Positions 45,798 through 57,916 of a DNA stretch of 64,000 bases are shown here, one piece after another (positions within the stretch are counted from its first letter, which is position 1; each line of letters starts with the position of its first letter). Position numbers and translations under genes: made by a program. Under the pieces are notes generated by a model. The model ran no database searches. It saw only the letters and a program-made list of their open reading frames with translations, and was not told the origin of the DNA. This DNA comes from Agroathelia rolfsii (taxonomy: Eukaryota; Basidiomycota; Agaricomycetes; Amylocorticiales; Amylocorticiaceae): positions 2,019,001 through 2,083,000 of the forward strand of contig JABRWF010000005.1 in NCBI GenBank assembly GCA_018343915.1, written 5' to 3'.

Positions 45798-47309
45798 TTA
45801 CTTTTCGTTATAACGCCATATCACATCTCTTCCATCCTCATCGCCGTACCATTTCAAAGCAGGTAGATGATCGTTCCTGATGAACGTTTCGGCTTTGAAA
45901 TTTTCCTCTGCCAAGACCAGAAATTCCCTATCCAGATTCCACACCTCCACCCGCTCTAACCTCTGACTTTTGGCGAACTGGCTGACTTTTTTTTAGCAAT
46001 GGCACGATAGTCTCTTTGGTGGTACGCAAGCGAGTAATGGTGAGGGTACTTGGTGTGACTCCGATGTCCAGAGCCCATGTAGCGAACGTCTGCTGCGATT
46101 CGGGGGCTGCATCGTTGGCTACAAGACGAGCGCCCCAAATACTCCAGGGAGGCACAGGCTCTCGGTCACCACCGGCTGAAAAATCGAAGGTCCTCAGGCA
46201 CATTGTTTGCGCCGCGCCTCCATTGGGCAAAAATGCCACGATGTGATGCCCTGACAAGTGAGACGAGTTTTTGAAAGAATGCGAAAAGGCTTGGGAGGAG
46301 ATTTCTTGGGTTATCAGTTTAGCGTCGACCTCCCATACTTGCTTAGCTGCGGCAATATCAAGCTCGACCCATTCGTAGCCATCTTGATTATCAACCAAGT
46401 TTCCATGTTCCAAGTTATCGTTGTGGGTCTCGCAATTGATTGTCGTACTTTTGATGTTGCCTTCAGCGTCTCCGACGGACCAGATCGTGGAAACCGGATC
46501 CAAGACTTTCCAACCATCTTCTGTATCCTCTTTGGTACCGCAGCATGCGTAAAATTGGGCACCAACGTCGCTGTAGAGCACTGAAAACAAGCCACCACCG
46601 AATCCTGACGGTCTTATGGGTGGAGATCCCCATCGTTCCGGAAAGCCGACAAGAGTATCCTCAGGCGCAAGCAGCCAATGCAGCAGGCTCATGAGCCGGC
46701 GAGCATAGCCCTTGCTACGTTTATGCACTGGCGTGAAGACGGATGCAATCCCATAGCATACAACGCTTTCACATGTTTCTCGGGAGGCATGTTTGAAGAT
46801 CCCCTTTCGCTCGAATCTGTTTACAGGAAAAGAATAAATAAATACAAAAATTTAATGAGTATTGTGCCTTTCTTCTCGCCATCGGTAAGTGGCAAATAAA
46901 CAAATTTACGTTTCGCATGAGGACATAAAGTCGAGCGTATGGGGGTCATCGCGGGGCGCGAGCACCCTCGAGAAAAAGAACCGTGATACATTTCAGTCAT
47001 CATTTCAATCATCGTTGTCGTATCCGAGGAAAGAAATATTGATGAAGGTGAAATAAAGACCCGGGGAAACTAATTAGGACAATTGTAGAGAGAGAAATAT
47101 CAAAAAATTTACCATGTAACAAGTTTGCCGTAGGAAGCATGCTCCTTTGCCTCCAGAAATGTATCCCTAAACAAATACCGCTCCAGCGTCATTCCTTTAT
47201 GCCATTCCGCGAACGTTCGCCTGCGCGACTCCAAGACTTGCTCGCAGGTGGCTTTGAATATCGAAAGCGAGGAAAGATCACTGGCATCAGTTTGATCTGC
47301 CGTCATCAT
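45798..47309 (-). CDS. LYC1: LYC1-type lysine N-acetyltransferase, with an apparent frameshift
   Basis: GNAT-fold acetyltransferase like LYC1 of lysine-degrading yeasts, which acetylates lysine at N6 in the first step of its catabolism. Exon 1 starts MMTADQTDASDLSSLS and ends KLVTW; exon 2 gives VLAPRDDPHTLDFMSSCET; later exons give ESVVCYGIASVFTPVHKRSK-GYARRLMSLLHW (acetyl-CoA binding turn RSKGYA), FPERWGSPP, VLYSDVGAQFY and a C-terminal region ending KWYGDEDGRDVIWRYNEK at 45798. The reading frame breaks at a T8 run (45987-45994): the upstream frame runs on to a stop at 45928, whereas the conserved-looking end (VEVWNLDREFLVLAEENF) is in a shifted frame. No plausible intron spans this point. 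It could be a sequencing error, a mutation or slippage. Homology is clear; activity depends on the frameshift. Confidence 0.8.
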
Positions 47310-48191
47310 TGGGGTTTAGTCCCAAGGTTTTCGACTCGCTCGGAGATAATGACCATCATCTCGTATCGTGACTCCGACGGCAAGATGGTGATGGTAATCA
47401 AAGAAGCTGACTCAGGTTATTGATACTTCGGGGCCTGGGAGCTTGGAGTCTATCAACTATCCCAGCAACAATTGCCTATCATTTTGTTGGCAACAGCAGC
47501 AACAACAAAAAGGTATACTAGAAGCTCATTGACAAAGATCAAAGCATGCCTATGAACACTTCAAATTACGTAGTGTATTCACTAGCGCACACTGTTCACA
47601 TATGACAGACTCCAGCGTTTGCTGACTTGAATAGAGTTCATGTGAAAAAAACCCCCCGCTGCCGTAATGTCTACATATAGACGCGGTGGCGCACATAGCC
47701 ATACAGGAAACGATGTATCGCCGGATCATTATCAGAAGCTATATATGATGCTACTGTACGAAGTTGATGCCAAGTTGTCAAACGAAAAATCGAACACAGC
47801 ATGTTTGAAAGTGTGAGTGAAAAAATACACTATGTACAGAGAAGAAAACAACATAATTTATAATAAATAATATGAGATGATAAGTGGATGGATAGATGAT
47901 GATGATGATGGAACAACACACTAAGAAAAGATTGACTTTAGAGTAAGATGCGGATTTTATCTATACAGTTCCCTCCAGAGATTAGCATGAACCGCCCATT
48001 TCCACGATCAGCACACAGGGGTCGTCTTAAAAACGACAATAGAAAAGGGAAAGCCAAAAAAAAAAAAAAAAAAAAGCAATAGTTGAATATATTGATACTC
48101 AGGGATTTCCAAATACGTATGATTGGACCCTGTCGTTCCTCGAAAGAAAAAGTCAAAAGAATGGCGCTCCCCAATTCATACGGTTCCGTTG
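47310..48191. other. Intergenic region with simple repeats
   Basis: 882 bp: LYC1 upstream region and transcription-factor 3' flank. It holds a GATGATGATGATGATGG repeat near 47896-47911 and a run of 20 A at 48057-48076. No gene seen. Confidence 0.5.
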
Positions 48192-51100
48192 TTAACACGT
48201 TTGATGGAGATACGCGTCCACGTACGGATGCTGATACACTGCCTGAGCGCCCTGAGGATATTCGAGAGTGGACGAATTCCGCTGAACATGAGGAGTGGAT
48301 AGGTGAACACCATGGATATCATGCTGGGGCAGGGAGTGTGGCTGTGCCTGGGTGTCAGAATAGATATGACTTGAAGGAGAATAGTGTGCTTGATAGGTCG
48401 CCTGATGATGAGGATGATGATGGTGCTGATGAGGCATCGTGTCGTACTGGTGGTGGTGAGAACTGATGTACCCATTATTATGAATTGAATGCGGTGGCTG
48501 CTGCTGTTGCGGTTGAGGCTGAGTCACCGGCGCATAACTCCATGTGACTGAGGAAGTATCCAAAACGGGAGGAACCTCCGATGCAGTCGTCCCTGTCGCC
48601 GAAATGGGTTGAAGAGCTGACAACGGCGACGGCGGATATGCTGCGGCACACGCAGGGGCGTGCGGGCTGCTGGTGGGAAACGAATCTACGCATGTCGAAG
48701 AGGAAGATGATGAAGGAGAGGACAGATCCTTGGACAAGAGATGGGCTGGCACATTTGCGGCCCCGACAGACAATAAGTCCTCGCCATTATCAGTCTTTGA
48801 TGGATTAATCGATGTAACTGGGCTGGAAGAATCCGAGTCCACCATGCTCGCGCGATCTCTGAGCTTGATGATAATCGGCTGCGAATAGCACATACAATAA
48901 GCAACTAGGTTAATACGGTTAATATGCCCACTCACAATAATTTTTTTTGCCTTTGGATTATGTTGAACACTAAGGAACAGGTTGCATGCAGACTCCAAAT
49001 GCGACAAGGCAGACGGAGCCAGCGCCATCCGCTTCTTGGTAGCAATAGAGCCTAAAACAATCTGAGATAATAATTAACCAATCATAAGTACCAGATACCC
49101 ATTCGATAACGAACACCCCTGAGGACTTACAGCACAAGAAAACACGTGGGTGAACAGATGCCAGGTACGCTCCATTAGCGCAGGGTACTGCGAATACAGA
49201 CTCTCGATAAGGCCAACATATGAGCATGCGGAGGTATACGATGCCAACACAGATGCTGCATATTTGCTGCCCAAGGGATCATCCGGGCATTCTTGCATTG
49301 CTCGAGCGAAGAAGCCTCGGTGCATGTAGAACAATGCTACAAAACATTAGTATGGCCAAGAGAAAGGAAAAGGAAATGTAGCCATGGAAAACATACTGAT
49401 CTCCCGAAGCGTGAACGCCAAACCCCGCTGCATGGTGAGCACTAGTGATGGACGCTCCACCTCCGTGGTTGCCTTGCTCGAGCCACCGAATCCAGGTATT
49501 TGCAGGGAAGGGGGGATATAGAAGTCCCGGATCTTCTTGTCCAACATCTGGATGGTTTTATACGTCGGTGGACGGGCACTGAATGCTTGCTCATGAACGA
49601 CAGCAAGACACTGGATGATGAACTTGTGTTTCCATGCGTGGACTAACAATTCCATCCGTTAGACAGGACGTTTGACATTGTGGGTGGCTAGACTTACATG
49701 ACATCTCTACCTCGCCGTTGCTGGTGCGAGTCTCGGCATATGCGGGCAACGTATCAATATGCAACAGATTAAACGAAGGCGGTCTCCCGTATGCAAGGCT
49801 CTATTCCCCGAATGCGTTAACAAAACAATCAACAAGAGAAAAAAAGGGGGGGATCCAGGCACGCTTACCTGCCATAAATCAAATGAATAGAGCTCCCACA
49901 TCAGATTCCGACGCTGTTGTGTTTCCTCCGGGCTCAATTGCCATTTACCACCGTCCCGATCTAACAATCATCATCAACATGGGGTAAGAGGTCAGCAAAT
50001 ACCAAAACAACAAAACGAATTTGTATGATGCGCTTACGTAGACCGATCTGAAACGTGTGTTACGTCAGTTATGAAATGGTACATTTTTTGCCTGTCCAGG
50101 CAGAAAGAACAAGCTGCAACTTACGCTAAATGCTAGCTTGGACAAAATTCCGAGAAGGACCCATTGTGGGATGTGGATGTCCGCTAGGCACATGTAGTGA
50201 CACATGACCGCCTAATAGCCAATGGCGATGAATGTAAGCGGGAATATGCGGAGAGAAGGACAAAGGAGGAGAATTGGCGGTTGCTTACCAGAGCCTGTAC
50301 GGAGAAAACGGTTTGCTCCTCCAAGACAGGGTTCATAGCCAAGGCTGCCTTGGCCAGCTCATAATACTGTTTCGCATCTCGCGAGTTGGGCAAAATTTCC
50401 GTATCCATCAAGGTCCCCACGGCGAGAATAGTGTATAGCACTGCCATCACGTGCGCGCTGACTGGCTCACCATTTGCAGACAGGTCGGGATCATATATGG
50501 GCCGAAACACATTCGCCTGGAAATCCGCCTCCGATATGGGGATGAACAACCAAGAGGCAGTTTGAAAATATATCCTGATAATCTTCATGGCCTGGTTGGC
50601 TGGTGGTAGGGCATTCAGTAGTGCATTGTTGACCTGGTCGCGAACCTTGCTAGCGTTGCTAAACGGAAACGCATGGCTCATCCAAGGAGGGTCAAAAATA
50701 CACTCGGAAGAAGTCTCTTCAAATCCGCTATCACCATCACCAATGATTTCATTCTAAGCAGATACCGCAGCTGATGAGTTCCGAATCAAATGTGCTCATG
50801 ATGTAAAACATACCTGTAGAAGATACTGAATAGGCCACAAGGATATGTTAGCATTCAATCGGAGGGAACATTCGCATACACACGCACCCATGAATTGGCC
50901 GTGCGACCATAAAAGGATGATCGGCCGGTACTCGAAATGGACCTAATGGAGTGGTAATACGTCAGGTGCTTGGGCATCAGAAACCGTATCATCAGAAGTT
51001 ACGAACAAAGATCCCATCGCGTCCGCGGTATCATCTGCTTCATCTTCTGCCGTCGAAGATATCGAGGGCTCCATCTTTTCCCTTTCCAACGGCCGTTTGA

Positions 51101-51811
51101 TGGCCAGGAGGTCGTCGCTGAGTAGCGGGTGTCGTTCGTGTGTTATGGCAGAATGCGACTCAGCGAGGGCATCTTCCAGTTGCCTAACGCGGGCGGAGAG
51201 GTCGCCTATCTTCTCGTGGAGGGTCTCTGTGTTTGCCAGTACAAAGCTGAATAGAGTCGCCACTGTTAGGTTTATTGTCTGTGTGGCATGAAAATATGGC
51301 AAAGCCATGCTGACCGATTGCCTTTGCCAGTCGTGAGTGATCCTGACGTGGAACCAAATGTCAGTTTTACAATAGTGAGACACGTATGGGATGGAGTAGA
51401 GGGGCACCTTCAGGACAGATAGCTCCACATCCCTTCTTAACGCAATTGCTGATTGTGTAGCATGAATGAAATCAATGAGCACCGGAAGACGGTCTTGGAG
51501 CAGTGCGCAATACTGGTTACCTGCAGGGAAAGTTGCGCGAACACCTGGCCAGGACATTGCATTTTAAGGACGATGACGAAGATTTGTGACTTTAAAGTAA
51601 CAAAAGCGTACCTGAGCTTCAATCTGTAGTGCGAACAAGGACAACATCATCATCAACAGCCGCCATCTACAGCCCGAAGTGTACGGGTGGAGAGAGCGAG
51701 TGAGACCAGAGAGGGTACATACCGTCTACATTCAGCACAACTAAGGGCAGTGCTGCTCCTGCGGCGTTTCTTTGCAGCTGCAGACCTTTCGTCACAGTCC
51801 TTTGCACTCAT
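48192..51811 (-). CDS. Zn2Cys6 fungal-specific transcription factor
   Basis: Nuclear binuclear zinc-cluster regulator. Exon 1 has a basic stretch (AAAKKRRRSS) and starts the cluster, which is finished by exons of 12, 24 and 41 bp (51612-51623, 51521-51544, 51408-51448); all six cysteines fit CX2CX6CX5-6CX2CX6-8C. A 28-bp exon (51315-51342) gives the SLTTGKGNR turn. Next come FVLANTETLHEKIGDLSARV (coiled coil for dimerisation), a linker, and the fungal_trans middle homology region (IYFQTASWLFIPISEADF, VLYTILAVGTLMD, LHRDGGKWQLSPEETQQRRN, LMWELYSFDLWQSLAYGRPPS). The tail is rich in Gln/His/Ser (QPQPQQQQPP, HQHHHHPHH), a likely activation region. Start at 51811 is the first ATG in frame before the basic region. 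Target genes are unknown. TSR4 is divergent with 689 bp between starts. Confidence 0.9.
51315..51623 (-). other. Cluster of four microexons (12, 24, 41, 28 bp) in the zinc-cluster region
   Basis: Each exon (51612-51623, 51521-51544, 51408-51448, 51315-51342) is flanked by AG and GT on the minus strand, and all phases add up to the zinc cluster followed by SLTTGKGNR. The introns between them are about 65-100 nt. No other combination recreates the six cysteines. Confidence 0.88.
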
Positions 51812-52500
51812 AGGAGAGGGGGATGCAGTGGCAGTCGATAACCAAGAGTTGTCTGGCAATGACCATGTGTGCCAGGTGTAGCAATATAATCGGCGGGACT
51901 CAGGCGCTGCTGGCTCGCAGAATCCTCTCGGCGAGGATCCGGATCACGGCCGGGCCTGATGGGGATTGATCTCCGGTCATCGGAGCCGGAACCCATTTTC
52001 GAACTGGAGCCTGTTTGTTCTCCCTTTTGCTTCCGGTCCCTTTCTGTGCCCGGCCATCTCATCTTTTTTTTTTTCTTCTCCTTGTACCATCACGACTCAA
52101 GGTAAGACAGGATCCCTCCCTCTCTCTATGTTTCTTTCAACATCGCCAGTCATCCCAACTGCGATCATTTCAATATGATGAAACAATTTAGATGACGAGT
52201 CTGAACTGGCCAACAGCGAGGTTTCCTCGTTGAGTGGTCGTCCATGACGATACATCCTTAAAAATTCCATTCATGTATCCTGATCTATTTGGCTTGCTTT
52301 CTTCATATTTGCTGCAGGGTGTATACACATGCACATGCCAGCTTGCAAACACATTTTCATTTGATTCATTCCTCCCTTTCTATTTCTCCGCTGCATTGCC
52401 GCAGAGATTGCTAAAAACTGACCCATCCTTCACTTGCATCTCTACATCAGGGCTTGCAACAGTACGACACTCGCTTAGACCCTCGCACGTACGCACAGCC
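51812..52500. promoter_or_regulatory. Shared divergent upstream region (transcription factor / TSR4)
   Basis: 689 bp between the divergent starts of the Zn2Cys6 gene (minus) and the TSR4 gene (plus). It contains pyrimidine-rich tracts (TTTTTTTTTTCTTCTCC near 52065) and a likely 5' UTR intron for TSR4 (gtaagacagg at 52101). No further gene supported. Confidence 0.45.
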
Positions 52501-54432
52501 ATGGCGACACGAATAAGCGATGACGACGATGATTACTGGTCTGATTCTGGATCAGAAGGTGACGAAGAAGGACATCTCACCTCTGTCCTCTTGGGTGTTC
52601 CTGATGGCGCTCTGGAGGATGAGAATGATATACTCGATGTGGCAGTCTCGCGCATCGGTGGACTTCCTGTATGTCTAATAACGAACGCTCTGCCGCGTAA
52701 AATGCCGTTGATGTATCCTTACTTCCTCTTTCTAATGCAAATTTATCTTGTTCTGTTTATCCCCCCATACACTCTTCCACTCACTACCATTTCATTCTCG
52801 TTCCTCCGGGGGGCCCCACCTTATATTCCTTGCTCCATAATGATGACCTCGCAAGGCCTTTCTCAACTCGTCCGAACCGCCTCTATCATGTGCGCAGTGC
52901 CTCAACTGCGGAAACGTCATGGAGCTGCTTGTACAGATGTGGTGTCCATTTGAGGACAGTCCGTATGATCGTGCGCTCTACGCCTGGGGCTGCCGACATG
53001 GTCCATGTCAAAAAAAGGCCGGTAGGTAAGTGGCTAGCGCATACATGAAGAAAAAATAAATAGAGGCGACACGAAAAAAGGGTTTCATCTTTTTTCATCT
53101 CGTCAATCGTCACCATCTCTCTTTCTCTCTCTTTCGAGGCCCAAGAGAATGGTGACTAGTTCGTGTCAAGCCACGGTCCGGTGACTCAACAATCTGTCAT
53201 ATGTTTTCGCTAGTGTCCGCGCTTGGAGAGGTTTGAGATATAACGAGGCTTATGCTGTCAAACTCGCCAAAAAGCGCGCACGGAAAGAGGAACGTGAGCG
53301 CGCCAAGGCTAAGGCGTTGGAAGATGACCAGCGCCGCAAGGCAGCGGCGCTCAAATCCAATCCATTTGCGGTTAGTGCACCCGGGTTTCCAAGCTTTATC
53401 ATAGCACATGTCATGATGAACTGCACACTAACGGGGAAAGGCGCTGAATTTCAGATGAAGAGCGGTGATGACACTGGATTCATATCAAACCCATTCGCTG
53501 GTGGGCTTGGCTCGCAATTATTTGGCGGCGCAACGGCACAAGTGCCTGATCATGAAACGACGAAGAAGGAACTCGCCGAATCAGTTGACCGTCGGGATGA
53601 AGAGGAGGTTGAGGATGAAGATGAAGACGCCGACGACAACGACGATGCGGCGTCAACGAGCAGTGCAGAGTCCCTCGTAACCGCATTAGCCAGCACTTCT
53701 TTAGCCTCTTCGCCATGGGCATCGGCACCAGCCTACGATGCGTTGTACCTATCTACGATGCAAGAATATCTACCGCCCTCTCTTCTCGCCAAGCAGGCAA
53801 CATCCCCTGCGGCCAACGATGACAGGACAGATGATATTGATGAAGGCGATGCACAAAAATCCTCAGGATGGGCACTAGAAGCCTATGAATCCTCTCACGC
53901 TGTCGATGCTGCTTTTGACCGCTTCTCGCAACGGGTCTCGCACCAACCAGAGCAGTGTGTGCGGTACGATCTGCGTGGGGCCCCACTGCTCTTCAGTGCG
54001 GGGCCATTGCTGGATGCCTTATACCCGCCACCACCTGATCCAACGGCGGGCATGGTGACTAGGGCAGCGTTTGTATCTACAGCTACTGCGAACACAAGGC
54101 GTGTGTATGCGCCCACGGAGGGGACAATCAAGCCTTGCCCTGCCTGTGGAAGCAAGCGGATTTTCGAGTGTCAGCTAGTGCCGAATTTGATCAATGTGCT
54201 AGCTAAAAAAGATGAAAAAACGGTAAAAAGCGGGAAGAAGGAGACCGAGGAGGAGAGAAAAAAGGCAGTTGAAAGGGCGATCAAGGGTTTGGATAATGAT
54301 AGGGGGATGGAGTGGGGAACCTGTATGATTTTTTCATGTGATCTTGACTGTTGTCTGGAAGAAAAAGAAAAGGGGGGTGAGGCCAAGGGATGCTGGCGGG
54401 AGGAATTTGTGCTAGTGCAATGGGACGAGTAG
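52501..54432 (+). CDS. TSR4: TSR4/PDCD2-family ribosome assembly chaperone
   Basis: Cytoplasmic protein of the PDCD2/Tsr4 family, which binds newly made uS5 (Rps2) during 40S subunit assembly. An acidic N-terminus (SDDDDDYWSDSGSEGDEE) is followed by VLLGVPDGALEDEND and, after an intron, the zinc-binding segment CAQCLNCGNVMELLVQMWCP with the conserved LYAWGCRHGPCQKKAG. A third exon begins VRAWRGLRYNEAYAVK. An acidic middle region (EEEVEDEDEDADDND) precedes the PDCD2_C domain: RYDLRGAPLLFSA, TIKPCPACGSKRIFECQLVP, LINVL, a Lys/Glu-rich insertion and MEWGTCMIFSCDLDCC ending in FVLVQWDE. Cysteines of both zinc sites are present. The gene is intact; a possible short intron (about 53370-53455) may interrupt the third exon. 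Confidence 0.9.
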
Positions 54433-54786
54433 ATCTGGCTTGCCATTAGGCGTGGAAGTGACATGTTTGACTGGACTGGCAATAAATTGGGCAATTTCTC
54501 CTAATTTGGAAATACGGCCGGAGGCATCGATAAAAAATGATTAATTTGTTAAGAAGACTTGTAACACAAAGTGTAGCAATGTATAGCGAAAGTGTAGACT
54601 TTTTATAACAATATCTCCGGCGCTCCGCCCGGCCGGGAACTCCGCCATCAATCGACGTGCATCGACCACGAAATCAGTCCCGCCTTGTTCTTGGTCTCTC
54701 CCTCTAGTCAACGACGACGACGACGACGACGACCAGAGACATACACCTTTATAGACTGCAGCTACCATCGTAATTGGCCATCAGCC
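54433..54786. other. Intergenic region upstream of the Smr gene
   Basis: 354 bp; contains a (CGA)n tract around 54710-54733 just upstream of the next start codon. No gene. Confidence 0.5.
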
Positions 54787-57625
54787 ATGTCAACCCTGGT
54801 GCAGTCGCCCTCGCTGCCTCGCATCCAGGACGACCCGGTCTACATCCCGCCTGCTGCGCCCAAATTTCCCCACACCAAGGCCCAGCTGGCTATAATCGCT
54901 AAACAGAGCCCGTTTGCTCACAACAGCCCAAAGCCTCTTGCACTCAACCTCGATGGGTATGACAGTGCTGAAAACGACATAAGCCCTGCCCTCCTTTCTC
55001 GAGCGATCATCTTGCTCGAGGAGGAGCGCGAGGAAGAGCTTAGGGAGTTTCTCAGAGAACATTTTCACATTATGGATGACGAGCTGGTTAGTAGTCTTGT
55101 TTTATTTCTATAAAATTACTTGGATAAGAACATAACTCATATGTTGCTCGTTTGCTGCTCGAGTACAGCTGGAACAAAATATTTTGGACTTGATGCATAA
55201 GCACAGGGACGACATGGCTGGTATCCCATTCTTGTCTCATGCGCCCCATCGCAGACCCATCTCACGCCCGTCGTCCCGCCTCGCATCCCATTTGGACCCA
55301 CCTACCAGCTTTTCTGCCTCAGCGCCCTCTTCTCCGCTGGGCATTGGATTCAAGCGGCCCTCGCTCCCTTTGACCTCGCCCCTGCATCCTCAGACAAACC
55401 CCTGGTCTCGACCGGCCTCTCCAGCGCCTGCGCCTGCGCCTGGACCTGGCCTATCTCCCGTCTTAACTAGAACAACGGTCGCGGCAATAGATTATTTTTC
55501 TTCGTCGCTGCCGGCCTCTCCACTCTCATCACCACGTCTCCTAAGCGCTGATATATCCAAATTCAAGCCCATCCAGCGCCCGCTCTCTGCAGCCGCCACG
55601 CATCCTCTGCATGCCCCCCGATCCGAGTCCCCCGATCCATGGGCGACGCGGGCCACCTCAAACTTGGCGATCGCAGCACCGCTCTTACCCGAGCGGCAAC
55701 CGCTTGCACGCAGTTCGTCTCTGCGCGCTTCAGTCCGCCCGCCAGATGACGATGTAGACAGCGACGACGATCCGTTCGATCCGTTTGCGCAAAAGCAACA
55801 GGGTCCACCATCGTTCCCGATCCAGCCGCAGGAGTTCGACTGGCCGTCGAATTCGACCTCGTCTGGCTCGTCCATTTCGCCGCCGGACAGGCTCGATAGT
55901 CACTCGCTCTCTGCGACGGCGAGGCCGTTCCAGCCGATTACTCTTTTGTCCCCGGTTGTTCCTGAAGAAGATGTAGGTCCCGAAGAAGACACATTGTTAA
56001 CGGACGGTATGACGCCATTTGATGTGCTCTCGTCTGTATTCGGGGCAAGTTTGGCGCCCTCCGAGTTGGAGGAGGCTCTAGCTGCAAATTCGTATGACTT
56101 TGAGCGTGCCATGGCCTGGCTCGTGGACAAGGCCCAGCCGGCTAACGGACAGGGGGCTCCTGGTCAGCGTAATAATGGGCCAATTGGGCGTGGTACCCAG
56201 CCGGGTAATAACGGCAATGTTGCTCAGAAACAGAATGTAAAGTATGTCAATGGACGCCCTGTGCCACTTGGTAACAGGGTCTGCCGCTACTTCGTCGCAG
56301 GCGAATGTCTTCGCTCTGATTGTCGGTTCAGGTAAGCAGCTTTTCTTGCCGTCTTCTATAATAATGATTCTAATCACACATTTGTTATTCCGATCATGAT
56401 CGCGCTTTTTTCACTAAATGGTACAGCCATGATCTGGAGCGTGCACTCTGCCGTTTCTGGCTTCGCGGCACCTGCGCGAAGAATGAAACTTGCGAATTCA
56501 TGCATCACTTGCCCAAAGATGTGGATCCTAACCTACTCAATCAAGTCATCGCACGTGCGAACCCCGGCCAACGCAACCGCGATTTCAACAACGCTCCCGT
56601 GAAGACCACGCCAAGCCCTCCCTCGGACGAGTTCCCTGCACTGGGCTTTGGTGGGCCATCGCGTACACCCAACTTCGACCCCGGCCGCACGCGCTTTGCC
56701 GCTGCGGTCAAAAAACAGAGCGGCCCTGCCACGCCCACAATCACCGTTACGGGCCAGCAGACGCTTACAAGCCCGCAGAAGCCGGCGGACCCCATGCTGG
56801 CCGCGAAGCGTGAGGCGGTGATGGGCGCCTCGGCGGCATCGCTGCACCACCGCTCCGCGATCGTGGCACCACGCCCGTCGCCGCGCATCCGCTTGCGTCC
56901 GCCCAAGCTGCTCCCGACGCTGCCGACGGGCACGGCTGTGAGCTCGCTGTACATGGCCTATCGCTCACGTGCATTGCAGCTCGGTGCGGCGCGCAATGCG
57001 TGCCTGTCCCGCGCTGCCGATGCATGGCGCCGTGGAGATGGTGCAGCGGCGAAGCGGTTTAGTCGTGAGGGTCACGAGCTGAACTCGAAGATGAGCGCTG
57101 AGATGAAGGAGAGCGCGAGGAGTTTGATTAAGGCGAGGGCAGAGCTTGCCCAGAGCGCGGTGCGGGCGCGGGATGTGTCGTGGAGTGATGATGCTGCCGA
57201 TCGGTCGGTGAGGGGGAAGATGATTGCTGGTGGCTTGGGTGTCTGCTTGGGCATTTCGAGTAGGGAGGGATCGGCCACGCCTGAGGAGAGAACGGAGGCA
57301 TTGTTGGATCTTCATGCGCTGCATTCGTCGGAGGCGACAGAGGTATTGGAGGAGTTTTTGCTTTCGCTTGAGCGGGAACATTTCTATGGTCTGAGTAAGT
57401 TCATGAGTATTTTTCTTTTTACTTATTTGTTATTCTAATTTGTGTTTGGGGATAGCATATCTCATAGTCGGAGAGGAAAAACATACGGGCACGCAGGACG
57501 TCGCTCGCGGCGCATCTCGCTATCGTCTTGCCACCGGTGTGCGCGAGTGGCTCCACCGCTGGGGATACCCCTGGAGCGAGCGCGACGGCATCATCTGTGT
57601 CGATGCACTGACCCATGAGTCATGA
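54787..57625 (+). CDS. CCCH zinc finger, DUF1771 and Smr domain protein
   Basis: Probable RNA-binding Smr protein of the Cue2/N4BP2-like class. Order: N-terminal helix (ISPALLSRAIILLEEEREEE), a long Ser/Pro/Ala-rich disordered region, a CUE-like helical segment (DVLSSVFGASLAPSELEEAL, near 56020), two CCCH zinc fingers split by an intron (CRYFVAGECLRSDCRFR-H and CRFWLRGTCAKNETCEFMH), a Pro/Ser linker, DUF1771 (LYMAYRSRALQLGAARNACL, about 56950-57150), and the Smr domain (LDLHALHSSEATEVLEEFL, then YLIVGEEKHT after an intron and GYPWSERDGIICVD). The LDLH and the GEEKHT (usually GxGxHS) motifs identify Smr, a nuclease-type fold acting in no-go RNA decay in relatives. GEEKHT departs from the usual GxGxHS. 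Four introns. Start at 54787 (ATGTCAACC). Confidence 0.88.
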
Positions 57626-57861
57626 TCGACTTTTTGTTGCCTATGGGTTGTTCAGATCTTCCTCTCTATCCAACCGACCGAAAGTTAGCTCAACCATCTT
57701 ATAGACGAATCTCACTCATCTTCTGGATAGTATCTATACACGTATGCTCTTTCCTCTTGATCTTGTTTATTCCTCTTTTTTCGTATGCATCATATGATGC
57801 GTATGGTTTAGCTTTGTTTTGTTTTCCTTATTTCCTTTCTTTTTCTATCATCATATGTTTG

Positions 57862-57916
<55 letters not shown>

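Noticed and set aside
47896..48076. GAT repeat and poly-A run as a retroposed mRNA tail
   Set aside because: No coding sequence or target duplication adjoins the A run; it is most simply a homopolymer in the 3' flank of the transcription factor gene.
55492..55875. 127-codon minus-strand frame inside the Smr gene
   Set aside because: Shadow of the Ser/Pro-rich coding region on the plus strand.
57866..57914. CT microsatellite as a promoter element for the zinc transporter
   Set aside because: It lies about 240 bp after the Smr stop and some 600 bp from the next start, most likely in the 3' UTR; no evidence of regulatory use.
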